DNA of 52,346 nt from JBOFFC01 sp051648405 (lineage in GTDB: Bacteria; Planctomycetota; Planctomycetia; Pirellulales; Lacipirellulaceae). The translations under genes and the position numbers were made by a program. The DNA lies in assembly GCA_051648405.1 (NCBI GenBank), contig JBOFFC010000015.1:1-52346 (forward strand). Reading direction: 5' to 3'. Below, one piece after another: positions 43,290 through 52,346 of the stretch (the first letter of the stretch is position 1; every line of letters begins with the position of its first letter). Below the pieces are notes generated by a model. That model did no database searches, was not told the DNA's origin, and worked only from the letters and a program-made list of their open reading frames with translations.

Positions 43290-43873
43290 TTGAAAGGTCC
43301 TAAGGCCCCGCGGGAGGGACGGCGCCTTGGGGCGCCGCGGGGGCCACTGGACGGTGCAGGAAGGAACGCGATAGACGAAGACGTTGGTAAGAGCCGCCTC
43401 GCCCCGCGTCGGTCGCGATGGACCTTCGGCCGGGGGGGAAGGCTACGGGGAGCAAATCTCGCGCCGCCTGGGCTTTGCCGCAGGATAACGAGACGCGACC
43501 CCCCCCCGCCAGCGCCGACTGCACATTTTTCGTGCGAGCGCCGCGCGCATCCGCGGCGCCCTGCCCTCCCGGGGGGAGGACCACTCTGGGCCTCTCGGGC
43601 TGGGGCCCACGCCGTTCGTGGGGCGCGTAACGGCGCCCTCGGCTCGACCCTTCCACGCCCCCCGTTACACGAGGTAGTTTGCAATTGGCCGCCGAAGGGG
43701 GCGGCACTCCTTTTCCGACGCACAGCTTTTCCGACGCACAGCGGCCGACCGATGCGAGTTGGCAAGCGCCGCGCCGCAGGTCCGGTTGGGGATCAGCAAG
43801 CCAGGACCCCCTCCGCGGGGAATCCAAGCGAGGCGCCGGCGGCAACACCGTTCTTTCCCAGGGACACGCGACC
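43290..43873. promoter_or_regulatory. 584-base divergent control region between glnN and glnA
   Basis: No gene is seen on either strand. It should hold both promoters. Noticeable features are a C-rich tract near 43500-43511, a hairpin of the form CCTCCCGGGGGGAGG near 43564-43579, and a perfect 16-base tandem repeat at 43711-43742. No clear sigma-54 (GG-N10-GC) element was identified. The length is unusual for the window, where most gaps are below 200 bases. Confidence 0.5.
43711..43742. repeat. Perfect 16-base tandem repeat upstream of glnA
   Basis: TTTTCCGACGCACAGC occurs twice with no spacer (43711-43726, 43727-43742), about 132 bases before the glnA start. Two copies at a spacing of 16 bases do not sit on the same helical face. 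It could be an operator or simply a recent duplication. Confidence 0.7.
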
Positions 43874-45286
<1,413 letters not shown>

Positions 45287-45332
45287 GCCGCGGCGCTTGC
45301 GTCGCTTTACAGGGGGCGCCGCGCCGTCGATC

Positions 45333-47006
45333 ATGCGGGGCGTGGGTCGCGTCCGCGCGATCGTTTGTCTCGTAGCCCCTCGACGCTTGGGATCGGCTTT
45401 GTCGGAACCCGTTTCGGCCCTCCCCGAAGAACCCGCGCTCCCGGGCGGCGGCGTGGCCCCGATGCTCGCCGGCGACCGGATCGCCGCCATCGACATCGGG
45501 TCGAACAGCGTCCGCGTCGTGGTGGCGGTGTCGATCCCCGGGGGGGGCTACCGCGTCCTCGACGAGGAGCGCGAGAACACGCGCCTCGCGGCGTCGCTGG
45601 TCGAGACCGATCGCCTCACGGGCGAGGCGATGGACGCCACCGTCGCGGCGCTCAAGAGCTTTGTCACGATGGCCCAGGGCTACGGCGTGACGGCCGTCCG
45701 GGCGATCGCCACCAGCGCCGTGCGCGACGCCACCAACGGTCGCGATTTCTGCCGCCGCGTTAAGGACGAGGTCGAACTCGAGGTCGAGGTGATCCCGCCG
45801 CGCGAGGAAGGGCGGCTTTCGTTCCTCAGCGTCGCGCGGGCGTTCGACGTCACGGGAAAGCAGGTCGCCGTCGCCGACATCGGCGGGGGGAGCACCGAGA
45901 TCGTCCTCGCCTCGGAGGGGATCGTCGACGAGGTGTACGCCACGCGGCTGGGCGCGGTCCGTGTCGCCGAGGCGTGCGCCCTGACCGGCGAGTGCGACAC
46001 CCTCGCCATCGAGCGCGCCGAGCGGTTCATCGACTCCGAGCTCAAGAAGGAGATCGGCAAGCTGCCGTTCGCCGCCAGCATGCTGTACGGCGCCGGCGGG
46101 ACCTTCACCGCGATGGCCGCGATGCTGATGGCCCGCGAGGCGGGCGCCGCCGACGAGAAATCGACGCGCGGCTACCGCGCCAACCGCGCCGAGGTGCGGC
46201 ACTTGCTGCTCGACCTAGCCGGTATGACGCTCGAAGAACGGGGCCGCGTGCCGGGCCTCAACCCCAAACGGGCCGACATCATCGTCGCCGGCCTGCTGGT
46301 GATCGAGCGCGTGATGCGGCGGCTGTGGGTGAACGTTGTGCAGGTCCACACGGGGGGAGTCCGCGATGGCCTGCTGCTGACGATGATCGCGGACTCCCGC
46401 TGCCCGGCGCGCAGCGTCACCCCGGCCGACCGCCGCGACGCCGTCGAGCGGTTCGCGCACCAGTGCGGCGCCGACCTGCCGCACGCACGGCACGTGGCGC
46501 AGCTCGCCGGCAAGCTGCTCGAGACGCTCGCCGAGCCCCTCGGCCTCGACGCCGCTGACCGCACGCTGCTCGAAACGGCGGCGCTGCTCGCCAACGTCGG
46601 GTACCTGATCAACTTCGACGGCCACCACAAGCACAGCTACCACCTGATCCGCAACAGCGACCTGCCGGGCTTCGAGCGGCACGAGCTGCGCCTCGTAGCG
46701 ACGATCGCCCGCTACCACCGCGGCTCGCGCCCCAAGCAAAAGCACGACGCGTTTGCCCCCCTCTCCCCCGCGGACCAGGACCGCGTGGCGCGGCTCGCCG
46801 CGATCCTGCGCCTGGCGCTGGCGCTCGACCGCACCCACCAGCAGCAGGTCCGCGACCTACGCGCGAATGTCAGCGACGACCGCGTCGAGATCGTCGTCGA
46901 GGCTGTCAACGACGCCGAGCTCGACCTCTGGGCGGCGCGCCGCAAAGTCGATCTCTTCGAACGGGTCTTCAACCGCCCGGTGGTGTTCACCGCGGCGACG
47001 TCGTAG
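45333..47006 (+). CDS. Exopolyphosphatase/GppA-family phosphatase with C-terminal HD-like domain
   Basis: A protein of up to 557 residues. The N-terminal acetate-kinase-like fold has AAIDIGSNSVRVVVA (phosphate loop), RAIATSAVRDATNG, VEVIPPREEGRLSFLS, VAVADIGGGSTEIVLAS and YGAGGTFTAMAAM, all characteristic of Ppx/GppA. From about residue 355 the sequence is helical and HD-like (FAHQCGADLPHARHVAQLAGK, ALLANVGYLINFDGHHKHSYHLI, ATIARYHRGSRPKQKH). It should hydrolyse polyphosphate and/or pppGpp. The start is uncertain: ATG 45333, TTG 45399 and ATG 45462 are in frame; the last would give the usual 514 residues. It lies 46 bases after glnA and its end overlaps the end of mtnA by 20 bases. Confidence 0.88.
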   Translation: MRGVGRVRAIVCLVAPRRLGSALSEPVSALPEEPALPGGGVAPMLAGDRIAAIDIGSNSVRVVVAVSIPGGGYRVLDEERENTRLAASLVETDRLTGEAMDATVAALKSFVTMAQGYGVTAVRAIATSAVRDATNGRDFCRRVKDEVELEVEVIPPREEGRLSFLSVARAFDVTGKQVAVADIGGGSTEIVLASEGIVDEVYATRLGAVRVAEACALTGECDTLAIERAERFIDSELKKEIGKLPFAASMLYGAGGTFTAMAAMLMAREAGAADEKSTRGYRANRAEVRHLLLDLAGMTLEERGRVPGLNPKRADIIVAGLLVIERVMRRLWVNVVQVHTGGVRDGLLLTMIADSRCPARSVTPADRRDAVERFAHQCGADLPHARHVAQLAGKLLETLAEPLGLDAADRTLLETAALLANVGYLINFDGHHKHSYHLIRNSDLPGFERHELRLVATIARYHRGSRPKQKHDAFAPLSPADQDRVARLAAILRLALALDRTHQQQVRDLRANVSDDRVEIVVEAVNDAELDLWAARRKVDLFERVFNRPVVFTAATS

Positions 47007-48093
47007 CACCGCTGGCGTCCCCCGCGAGCCGCAGCACGTTCTCTCGCGTGACCGGCGCGATCACGCCGCGCTCGGTGACGATCGCCGTGATCAGCCCCGC
47101 CGGGGCGACGTCGAACGCCGGGTTGTAGACCGCCACGCCGGCCGGTGCCGTGCGCTTGCCGAAGGCCTCGGTCACCTCCTCGGCGGCGCGTTGCTCGATC
47201 GGTATGTCGGCGCCCGACTCGATCGACAGGTCGAACGTTGTCGTCGGCGCCGCCACGTAGAACGGCACGCCGTGGTGGCGGGCCAGCACCGCCAGGCCGT
47301 AGGTGCCGATCTTGTTCGCCGCGTCGCCGTTCGAAGCGATGCGGTCGGCGCCGACGATCACCGCTTGCACGCGGCGGTCGCGCAGCAGCGTGGCGGCCAT
47401 CGAGTCGCACAGCAGCGTCACGTCGACGCCGCGCTCGTGGCACTCCCAGGCGGTGAGTCGCGCCCCTTGCAGCAGGGGGCGTGTTTCGTCGGCGTAGACC
47501 TTCGGCGCGCGCCCCGCTGCGTGGAGCGCGAAGACCACGGCGAGCGCCGTCCCGTCGCCGCCGGTCGCCAGCGCTCCGGTGTTGCAGTGCGTGAGGACCC
47601 CGCCGCCGAGCGGCCACTGGCCCCCCTGCGACGCCCCCAGCAGCGCGGCGCCGTGCCGCCCGATCGCGGCGCACTGCTCGCGGTCCTCGTCGTGGATCGC
47701 GCGGGCGGCGCCGAGCAGCTCGTCGGCGAGCGCGCCCGCCGTCGTCGCGGCCGAGGCCCCGATCGCGCCGCGCACGCGGTCGAGCGCCCAGAACAAGTTC
47801 ACAGCCGTCGGTCGGCTCGTCGCCAGATGGTCGCACGCCGCGAGGGCTGCGGCCTTGGCAGTCGTGACGTCCGCCGCGCCGCGCGTCCCGAGCACCACGC
47901 CGTACGCCGCCGCGATCCCGATCGCCGGCGCCCCGCGCACGGCGAGCCGCTTGATCGCCCGCCACACGTCCTCGACGGTTCGGCAGTCGACGCGCACGAC
48001 CTCGGACGGCAGCCGCGTCTGGTCGAGCAGCGAGAGCAGGCCCGAATCGGCGGGGCCTTGCCAGGTGATCGGGGAAGTGGGGGGGAGCGGCAT
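46987..48093 (-). CDS. mtnA: S-methyl-5-thioribose-1-phosphate isomerase
   Basis: A 368-residue enzyme of the methionine salvage pathway, converting methylthioribose-1-phosphate to methylthioribulose-1-phosphate. The signature is visible: KRLAVRGAPAIGIAAAYG, the catalytic Cys in LTHCNTGALATGG (about residue 160), and the Asp in VGADRIASNGDAANKIGTY. The C-terminal PTTTFDLSIESGADIPIEQR is also typical of MtnA rather than of eIF2B-like relatives. ATG at 48093 fits the family length; upstream frame extension is GC-biased noise. Its end overlaps the end of the ppx-like gene, and its promoter faces the BrnT gene. No other methionine salvage genes are in the window. Confidence 0.93.
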   Translation of the reverse strand: MPLPPTSPITWQGPADSGLLSLLDQTRLPSEVVRVDCRTVEDVWRAIKRLAVRGAPAIGIAAAYGVVLGTRGAADVTTAKAAALAACDHLATSRPTAVNLFWALDRVRGAIGASAATTAGALADELLGAARAIHDEDREQCAAIGRHGAALLGASQGGQWPLGGGVLTHCNTGALATGGDGTALAVVFALHAAGRAPKVYADETRPLLQGARLTAWECHERGVDVTLLCDSMAATLLRDRRVQAVIVGADRIASNGDAANKIGTYGLAVLARHHGVPFYVAAPTTTFDLSIESGADIPIEQRAAEEVTEAFGKRTAPAGVAVYNPAFDVAPAGLITAIVTERGVIAPVTRENVLRLAGDASGATTSPR

Positions 48094-48106
48094 GGGGAGC
48101 TCGGCG

Positions 48107-48135
48107 TTGGCCTGGCGGGAGTCGGTGCTTACAAT
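48107..48135 (+). promoter_or_regulatory. Sigma-70-type promoter for brnTA
   Basis: TTGGCC (48107-48112) and TACAAT (48130-48135) are spaced by 17 bases, close to the consensus. The start point would be about 48141-48143, on or next to the GTG start of brnT, so the mRNA would be leaderless. The -10 element is part of a 9-base palindrome TACAATGTA (48130-48138) that could be a BrnA operator. Confidence 0.6.
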
Positions 48136-48142
48136 GTAGTGC

Positions 48143-48436
48143 GTGAGCGAGCTATCCTTCGAGTGGGACCCGGCCAAGGCGACGGCGAACCTGCGTAAGC
48201 ACCGGGTGACGTTCGACGAGGCGTCGACTGTGTTCGAGGACGAACACGCGCTGCTCATCGCCGACCCCGATCCTTCCGACTACGAGGAGCGGTTCGTCCT
48301 GCTGGGAGCGAGTCGTCAGTCGCGATTGCTCGTCGTTTGCCACTGCATTCGCCAGAGTGAGACGTACGTCCGCATAATCTCCGCCCGCAAGGCGACTCCC
48401 CGGGAGCGTGGCGTGTACCGCGCTCGACTGGTTTAA
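48143..48436 (+). CDS. brnT: BrnT family toxin
   Basis: A 97-residue RelE-like ribonuclease toxin of the type II BrnT family, which cleaves RNA and stops translation until bound by BrnA. Family features: SFEWDPAKATANLRKHRVTF (N-terminal), DYEERFVLLGASRQSRLLVV, HCIRQSETYVRIISARKATP and RERGVYRA. It starts with GTG at 48143; no other in-frame start is at hand, and the promoter is immediately upstream, so translation probably begins on a leaderless mRNA. The antitoxin gene follows after 33 bases. It lies between mtnA and the large secreted protein and is typical of mobile toxin-antitoxin pairs. Confidence 0.92.
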   Translation: MSELSFEWDPAKATANLRKHRVTFDEASTVFEDEHALLIADPDPSDYEERFVLLGASRQSRLLVVCHCIRQSETYVRIISARKATPRERGVYRARLV

Positions 48437-48469
48437 CGGCACTCGACGGGCAGGGAAGAATCGACGCAC

Positions 48470-48676
48470 ATGAGAAACGAGTACGACTTCGCCGAGGCCA
48501 CGAAGAACCCCTACGCCGAGGCGAAGCGGCAGGTGACGATCCGCCTCGACGGTACAACGATCGACTACTTCCAAACGCTGTCGGCGGAAACGGGGATCCG
48601 CTATCAAACGCTGATCAACCTGTTCCTGCGCGAGTGCGCGGCTAAGAACAAGCGGCCTTCGTTGACGTGGAAGTGA
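48470..48676 (+). CDS. brnA: BrnA family antitoxin
   Basis: A 68-residue antitoxin partner of BrnT. It is short and basic, with the ribbon-helix-helix core KRQVTIRLDGTTIDYFQTLS and then GIRYQTLINLFLRECA, the part that dimerises and binds DNA and, in the family, represses its own promoter and neutralises BrnT. GGGA lies about 11 bases upstream of the ATG, so unlike brnT it has a leader with a possible ribosome-binding site. It is the second gene of the operon, an order opposite to many other toxin-antitoxin systems but normal for brnTA. A weak hairpin (48685-48699) follows. Confidence 0.9.
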   Translation: MRNEYDFAEATKNPYAEAKRQVTIRLDGTTIDYFQTLSAETGIRYQTLINLFLRECAAKNKRPSLTWK

Positions 48677-48684
48677 CGCCGATG

Positions 48685-48699
48685 GGACAGACCCTGTCC
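48685..48699. terminator. Short hairpin between brnA and the repeat-protein gene
   Basis: GGACAG and CTGTCC pair across ACC. It lies in the 31-base gap between convergent stops. There is no T tract, so it is at best a weak terminator. Confidence 0.3.
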
Positions 48700-48707
48700 G
48701 TGGCGGC

Positions 48708-51700
48708 CTAGCGTTCGTCGTCCTTGACGAAGAGCGCGGCGAGGGCCTCGTCGATCGCCAGCGCGCGGACTTCGTCCGCGCCGCTCGGCGGCTTAGCGCG
48801 GAGCGGCGCGGGTTCGGTCGGCGCGGCCGCCATCGACGCGCCGGTGACATCGACCAGCAGCAGGTCGTCGCGACGCAGGGGTGCGAAGGCGCGTCGCTCG
48901 ACGGTCGTTGACAAACTCGGGGCGGTCGTCCGAGTCGGCGTCGCGAGCACCGCCGCTGCGGGGGGCGCGGCTTCGGCCGGGATCGGCGTCGCGACGAACG
49001 ACGCGAAGATCACCGGCTCGCCGTCCGAAGCCGCGAATGCCCGGAGCGCAACGAAGTTGTCACGCCAGACCGTGTAGTCGGCGGCGTTGACGAACCCGTC
49101 GCCGTTGCCGTCAGCGGCCAGGCCGACGCCGGAGGTCGCGCCGTAGTGCGTCGCCCAGACGGCGCCGTCCTGCGGATCGACTGCGCCGCTGGAGTCGTAG
49201 TCGCCGAGCAACGGGACTGACGCCCCGAGGTTATCCCGCCAGACGGTGTAGTCAGCAGCGTTGACGACGCCGTCGCCGTTGGCGTCGGCACGGAGCTTCG
49301 TGCCGCTGCCGTAGTCGGCTGACCATAGGTTGTAGTCGAGCTGTGCGACGGCACCGCTGCGGTCGAAGTCGCCGGGGATCGGCGGGGCGTCGATCAAGAC
49401 GAGCGTGAAGAACTCGCTGCCGACACGTGGGCGGAACGCAGTGACGAAAAGTCGGTCGTCAATCCCGGCGATTGACACCGGACCTACCACGGGAGTTCCG
49501 TCCGTAGACAGGACCCGCATTGTGCCCGAGGCAGTTCCATCGCTCTTCCAAAGCTGAGACCCTGCTGTTCCGTCGTTCGCTCGGAAGTACAGAGTGCCAG
49601 CGACGTTCGTCAGCGAGGGATTGTAAAAGATGCCAGACCACGAACTTCCAGACCCAGGGACGATGTCCCGTACTTGCACCGTTCCGGCCACGGTGCCGTC
49701 GCTTGTCCACAATTCGTCTCCGCTAACACCGTCGCTCGCCGCGAAGAAAAGGGTTCCGGCGACGTTAGTGAGGAATCTGGGGTAAGCCCCCCTCGAGCCC
49801 ACGCGGATGTCCTTGACGCGGACGGTCCCCGCGTCGGTTCCGTCGCTCTTCCAAAGCTCGGAGCCACTGACGCCGTCGTTAGCGGTGAAGTAGAGAGTTC
49901 CTGCGACGCTGGTGAATTGTTCCGGGTAGGCGCCTGCGGAACCCGTTCTGATCCTCTTTACGCGGAGAGTCCCGGATGCTGTGCCGTCACTCCGCCATAG
50001 GTCGCCATCGGCGTTGAAGAAAAGCGTTCCTGCCACGTTCGTGAGGTTCGACGGAGACGAGCCAGAAAAGCCAGCGCGGATGTCCCTGACGCGAACGGTC
50101 CCCGCCTCGGTTCCGTCGCTTTTCCAGAGCTCGTAGCCGGTCAGCCCGTCATTGGCACTGAAGTAGAGCGTCCCTCCGACGTTCACCATGTGGGATGCGC
50201 GCGAGTAGAGGCCGTTCGCCGATCCCGGATTGATGTCCTTGACGCGGACGGTTCGTGACTCGGTTCCGTCGCTCTTCCAAAGCTCGTAGCCGCTTACGCC
50301 GTCGTTGGCACGGAAAAAAAGCGTCCCACTAACGTTCGTCAAGTTTCTCAGCTGGGCGTTCGCCGCGCCGGTGCGTATGTCCTTGACGAGCGATGTACCT
50401 GACTCGGTGCCGTCGCTCTTCCAGAGCTCACGGCCGTTCACGCCGTTGTCGGCGCGATAGAAAAGCGTCCCTCCGACGTCCGTGAACAGTGGATTGTACT
50501 CGTAGAAGAACGCACTGGAGAACCCTGGGTGTGCGTCCTTCACGCGAGTCGTACCCGTCGTGGTGCCCTCGCTCTTCCACAGTTCGACTCCGCTCACGCC
50601 GTCGTTCGCGGTGAAGTACACCGATCCACCAACGTTCTTGAAGTAACGAGGGACGGAGCTGCTCGAATCAGTGGTGATGTCCTTCACCCGGACCGTGCCG
50701 AGCTCAGTGCCGTCACTTTTCCACAACTCGTAGCCAGTGATCCCGTCGTTGGCTTGGAAGTAGACCGTCCCGGCTACGTTCGCAATAGAGCGAACGTTGG
50801 TCATGCCTGAACCAGGCGGGGAAAAGGAAGCGAGGGCGCCCGCGCGAATGTCCTGGACGCGGACAGTTCCCAGCTCGGTGCCGTCGCTCTTCCAAAGCTC
50901 GTATCCGGCAACTCCGTCGTTCGCGCGAAAGTAGACCGTCCTCCCAACGGTCGTCAGCGGGTCTGCATATGGCGTTCCGACCCCCGGGAAGGATCCGAGA
51001 GCGCCGGCGCGGACGTCCTTCACACGGAACGTGCCGAGTTCGGTGCCGTCACTCGTCCATAGCTCGTATCCGCTGACACCATCGTTGGCACGAAAGAAAA
51101 GCGCGCCTCCGGCATTCGTCAATGCCATCGGGCGCGCAGCTGAAGCCCCGGCTCGGATGTCCTTGACGCGGACCGTGCCGGCCGCCGTGCCGTCGCTTTT
51201 CCAGATCTCGTAACCGCTCAAGCCGTCATTGGCTCGGAAGAAAAGAATCCCACCCACGTTGACAAGCTCTGCGGGGCCCCCGAGATACGACGCTGGCCCA
51301 GCGCCCGTGCGAATGTCGCTTAGCTGAACCGTTCCCGCCTCGGTGCCGTCGCTCTTCCAGAGCTCGAAGCCAATCACGCCGTCGTTCGCGCTGAAGTAGA
51401 GCGTTCCTCCAAGGTTCGTTAGGCCAAGGGGGATTGAGCTCGAGGGACCGGTGAGGATGTCCTTGACACGAACTGTTCCTGCCTCGGTGCCATCGCTTTT
51501 CCAAAGCTCTCGTCCGCTCACTCCGTCGTTCGCGCTGAAGTACAACGTTCCGCCAATGATCGTAGGGACTGACGGGGTGGAGCTTCCAAACCCTGCGGCG
51601 ATGTCCTTTACGAGAACGGTGCCAGACGTGGTTCCGTCAGTCTTCCATAACTCGGTACCTGTCTGGCCGCCATCGGCAATAAAGTAGAGGACTCCCGCCA

Positions 51701-52178
51701 TGTGAGTTAAGGCTGTTGGGTATGTGCCCAGAGGGGAGCGGTTGATGTCCGAAACTCGGACGGTGCCAGGCTCAGTGCCGTCGCTCTTCCAAAGTTCGTG
51801 GCCGGTGACCCCGTCGTTAGCGCTAAAGTACAACGTCCCTTCTACGTTTACGAACGAGGCGGATCCGGAACTGGGGGCGATGCTACTAGCGACGCCCGGG
51901 TTGATGTCCTTCACCAGGACGGTCCCCGCCTCGGTTCCGTCGCTCTTCCAAAGCTCGTGCCCAGTCGCGGGCTCAAACGCCATGAAGTAGAAGATCGCCC
52001 CGACCTGCACCGCTGTCGTCGGAGAACTGCTCAGGGTCACCGTGTTGATATCTCGCACCAACTCCAAATCCCCCGCGAGCATCGCGCGGTCCTCGAGTCG
52101 TTCGACGCGGAGCTTGCGGCGGGCGGGGCGTCCGGTCTTGCGGCGGCGAGGCATTTCGGCAGAGCTCGCAGAGGGCAT
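48708..52178 (-). CDS. Large secreted protein with 17 ELWKSDGT repeats and dockerin-type repeats
   Basis: A 1,156-residue protein. The N-terminus has RRRKTGRPARRKLRVERLED and then RAMLAGD, the export-associated motif seen on giant planctomycete proteins. Residues about 45-880 hold 17 repeats of about 50 residues with the core (G)xELWKSDGTEAGTVRVKDI; each also contains a VGGTLYFSANDGVSG-like strand pair, so the fold is probably a series of beta-propeller blades. From about 930 come two dockerin-like calcium-binding segments, each ending DGNGDGxVNAADYTVWRDN (DxNxDG). The tail of about 90 residues is Ala/Pro-rich. The role is probably surface binding or adhesion; no enzyme motif is visible. Two starts are possible (52178 or 52154); the first is kept. 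Third-position GC is lower than in the neighbours, and the start of the window's right end (52179-52346) shows no gene. Confidence 0.85.
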   Translation of the reverse strand: MPSASSAEMPRRRKTGRPARRKLRVERLEDRAMLAGDLELVRDINTVTLSSSPTTAVQVGAIFYFMAFEPATGHELWKSDGTEAGTVLVKDINPGVASSIAPSSGSASFVNVEGTLYFSANDGVTGHELWKSDGTEPGTVRVSDINRSPLGTYPTALTHMAGVLYFIADGGQTGTELWKTDGTTSGTVLVKDIAAGFGSSTPSVPTIIGGTLYFSANDGVSGRELWKSDGTEAGTVRVKDILTGPSSSIPLGLTNLGGTLYFSANDGVIGFELWKSDGTEAGTVQLSDIRTGAGPASYLGGPAELVNVGGILFFRANDGLSGYEIWKSDGTAAGTVRVKDIRAGASAARPMALTNAGGALFFRANDGVSGYELWTSDGTELGTFRVKDVRAGALGSFPGVGTPYADPLTTVGRTVYFRANDGVAGYELWKSDGTELGTVRVQDIRAGALASFSPPGSGMTNVRSIANVAGTVYFQANDGITGYELWKSDGTELGTVRVKDITTDSSSSVPRYFKNVGGSVYFTANDGVSGVELWKSEGTTTGTTRVKDAHPGFSSAFFYEYNPLFTDVGGTLFYRADNGVNGRELWKSDGTESGTSLVKDIRTGAANAQLRNLTNVSGTLFFRANDGVSGYELWKSDGTESRTVRVKDINPGSANGLYSRASHMVNVGGTLYFSANDGLTGYELWKSDGTEAGTVRVRDIRAGFSGSSPSNLTNVAGTLFFNADGDLWRSDGTASGTLRVKRIRTGSAGAYPEQFTSVAGTLYFTANDGVSGSELWKSDGTDAGTVRVKDIRVGSRGAYPRFLTNVAGTLFFAASDGVSGDELWTSDGTVAGTVQVRDIVPGSGSSWSGIFYNPSLTNVAGTLYFRANDGTAGSQLWKSDGTASGTMRVLSTDGTPVVGPVSIAGIDDRLFVTAFRPRVGSEFFTLVLIDAPPIPGDFDRSGAVAQLDYNLWSADYGSGTKLRADANGDGVVNAADYTVWRDNLGASVPLLGDYDSSGAVDPQDGAVWATHYGATSGVGLAADGNGDGFVNAADYTVWRDNFVALRAFAASDGEPVIFASFVATPIPAEAAPPAAAVLATPTRTTAPSLSTTVERRAFAPLRRDDLLLVDVTGASMAAAPTEPAPLRAKPPSGADEVRALAIDEALAALFVKDDER

Positions 52179-52346
52179 GACGGGTAGGTCGTTCCCCCCA
52201 TGATACCAACAGGCTTGCGGCCGGGCGCTAGTGCGAATCGCCCATCGCGGGGGTTTTTTGAGATCGCGAACCAGGCGAGCCGGCGGCGCCAGCCGTCGGA
52301 GTCGTTGCGTAACGGTTGAGTCTGCCGTGCCTCGATCACTCCGACG

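Noticed and set aside
48708..52178. Horizontal transfer of the repeat protein from lower third-position GC
   Set aside because: The N-terminal VERLEDR motif and dockerin style fit planctomycetes; repeat-rich secreted genes often have relaxed codon use.

Overview
The window is a contiguous piece of a high-GC bacterial chromosome, and it most likely comes from the phylum Planctomycetota, order Pirellulales (a Lacipirellulaceae-like genome). The markers are a secreted protein that starts with a VERLEDRAMLAG motif and ends in dockerin-type repeats, a double-length fused UvrA, a small basic HTH/AT-hook-like protein, a Hanks-type kinase with one C-terminal membrane helix, a pair of DUF3299 proteins, and many short intergenic repeat families. 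The assignment rests on pattern recognition, not on a database search. No rRNA, tRNA, CRISPR array, phage or complete insertion sequence was recognised.

Left part (1-11.8 kb): the 3' end of pheT, a shortened acyl-CoA-ligase-like enzyme, a D-2-hydroxyacid dehydrogenase and a coiled-coil protein run rightward. A leftward block (5.0-10.3 kb) follows: a LolD/MacB-type ABC ATPase, its FtsX-like permease, a secreted and anchored CPFC protein, and two adjacent DUF3299 proteins. The combination of this ABC pair with DUF3299 resembles zinc-regulated clusters known in Vibrio and Pseudomonas, so a metal-related role is proposed; a small palindrome upstream could be its operator. A small two-helix membrane protein and a small basic DNA-binding-like protein follow.

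Middle part (11.8-31 kb): the glutamate synthase genes gltB and gltD are split by a GxxExxY nuclease-fold gene bracketed by inverted 8-bp repeats. A LysR regulator lies upstream in the same orientation. Next come a secreted cyclophilin with its own strong terminator, rsmD, a secreted esterase-like hydrolase, an ABC-F protein, lnt overlapping a Pro/Glu/Ala-rich lipoprotein, a Tat-type metallophosphoesterase and an AAA ATPase. Two intergenic gaps here (23.2 and 25.2 kb) are filled by repeat elements built like the one around the GxxExxY gene.

Right part (31-52 kb): the fused UvrA (2,394 residues, four nucleotide-binding sites and a roughly 350-residue C-terminal extension), an SGNH hydrolase, a Ser/Thr kinase, a Uma2 protein, a divergent pair of glutamine synthetases (type III and type I), a Ppx/GppA phosphatase, mtnA, a BrnT/BrnA toxin-antitoxin pair with an apparently leaderless toxin mRNA, and a large secreted protein with 17 ELWKSDGT-type repeats. 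Ammonium assimilation is the strongest shared theme: two glutamine synthetases plus GOGAT within 35 kb. The most unusual layer is the repeat elements, some of which touch or sit inside coding sequence (the end of lnt, the linkers of uvrA, the gltBD operon).
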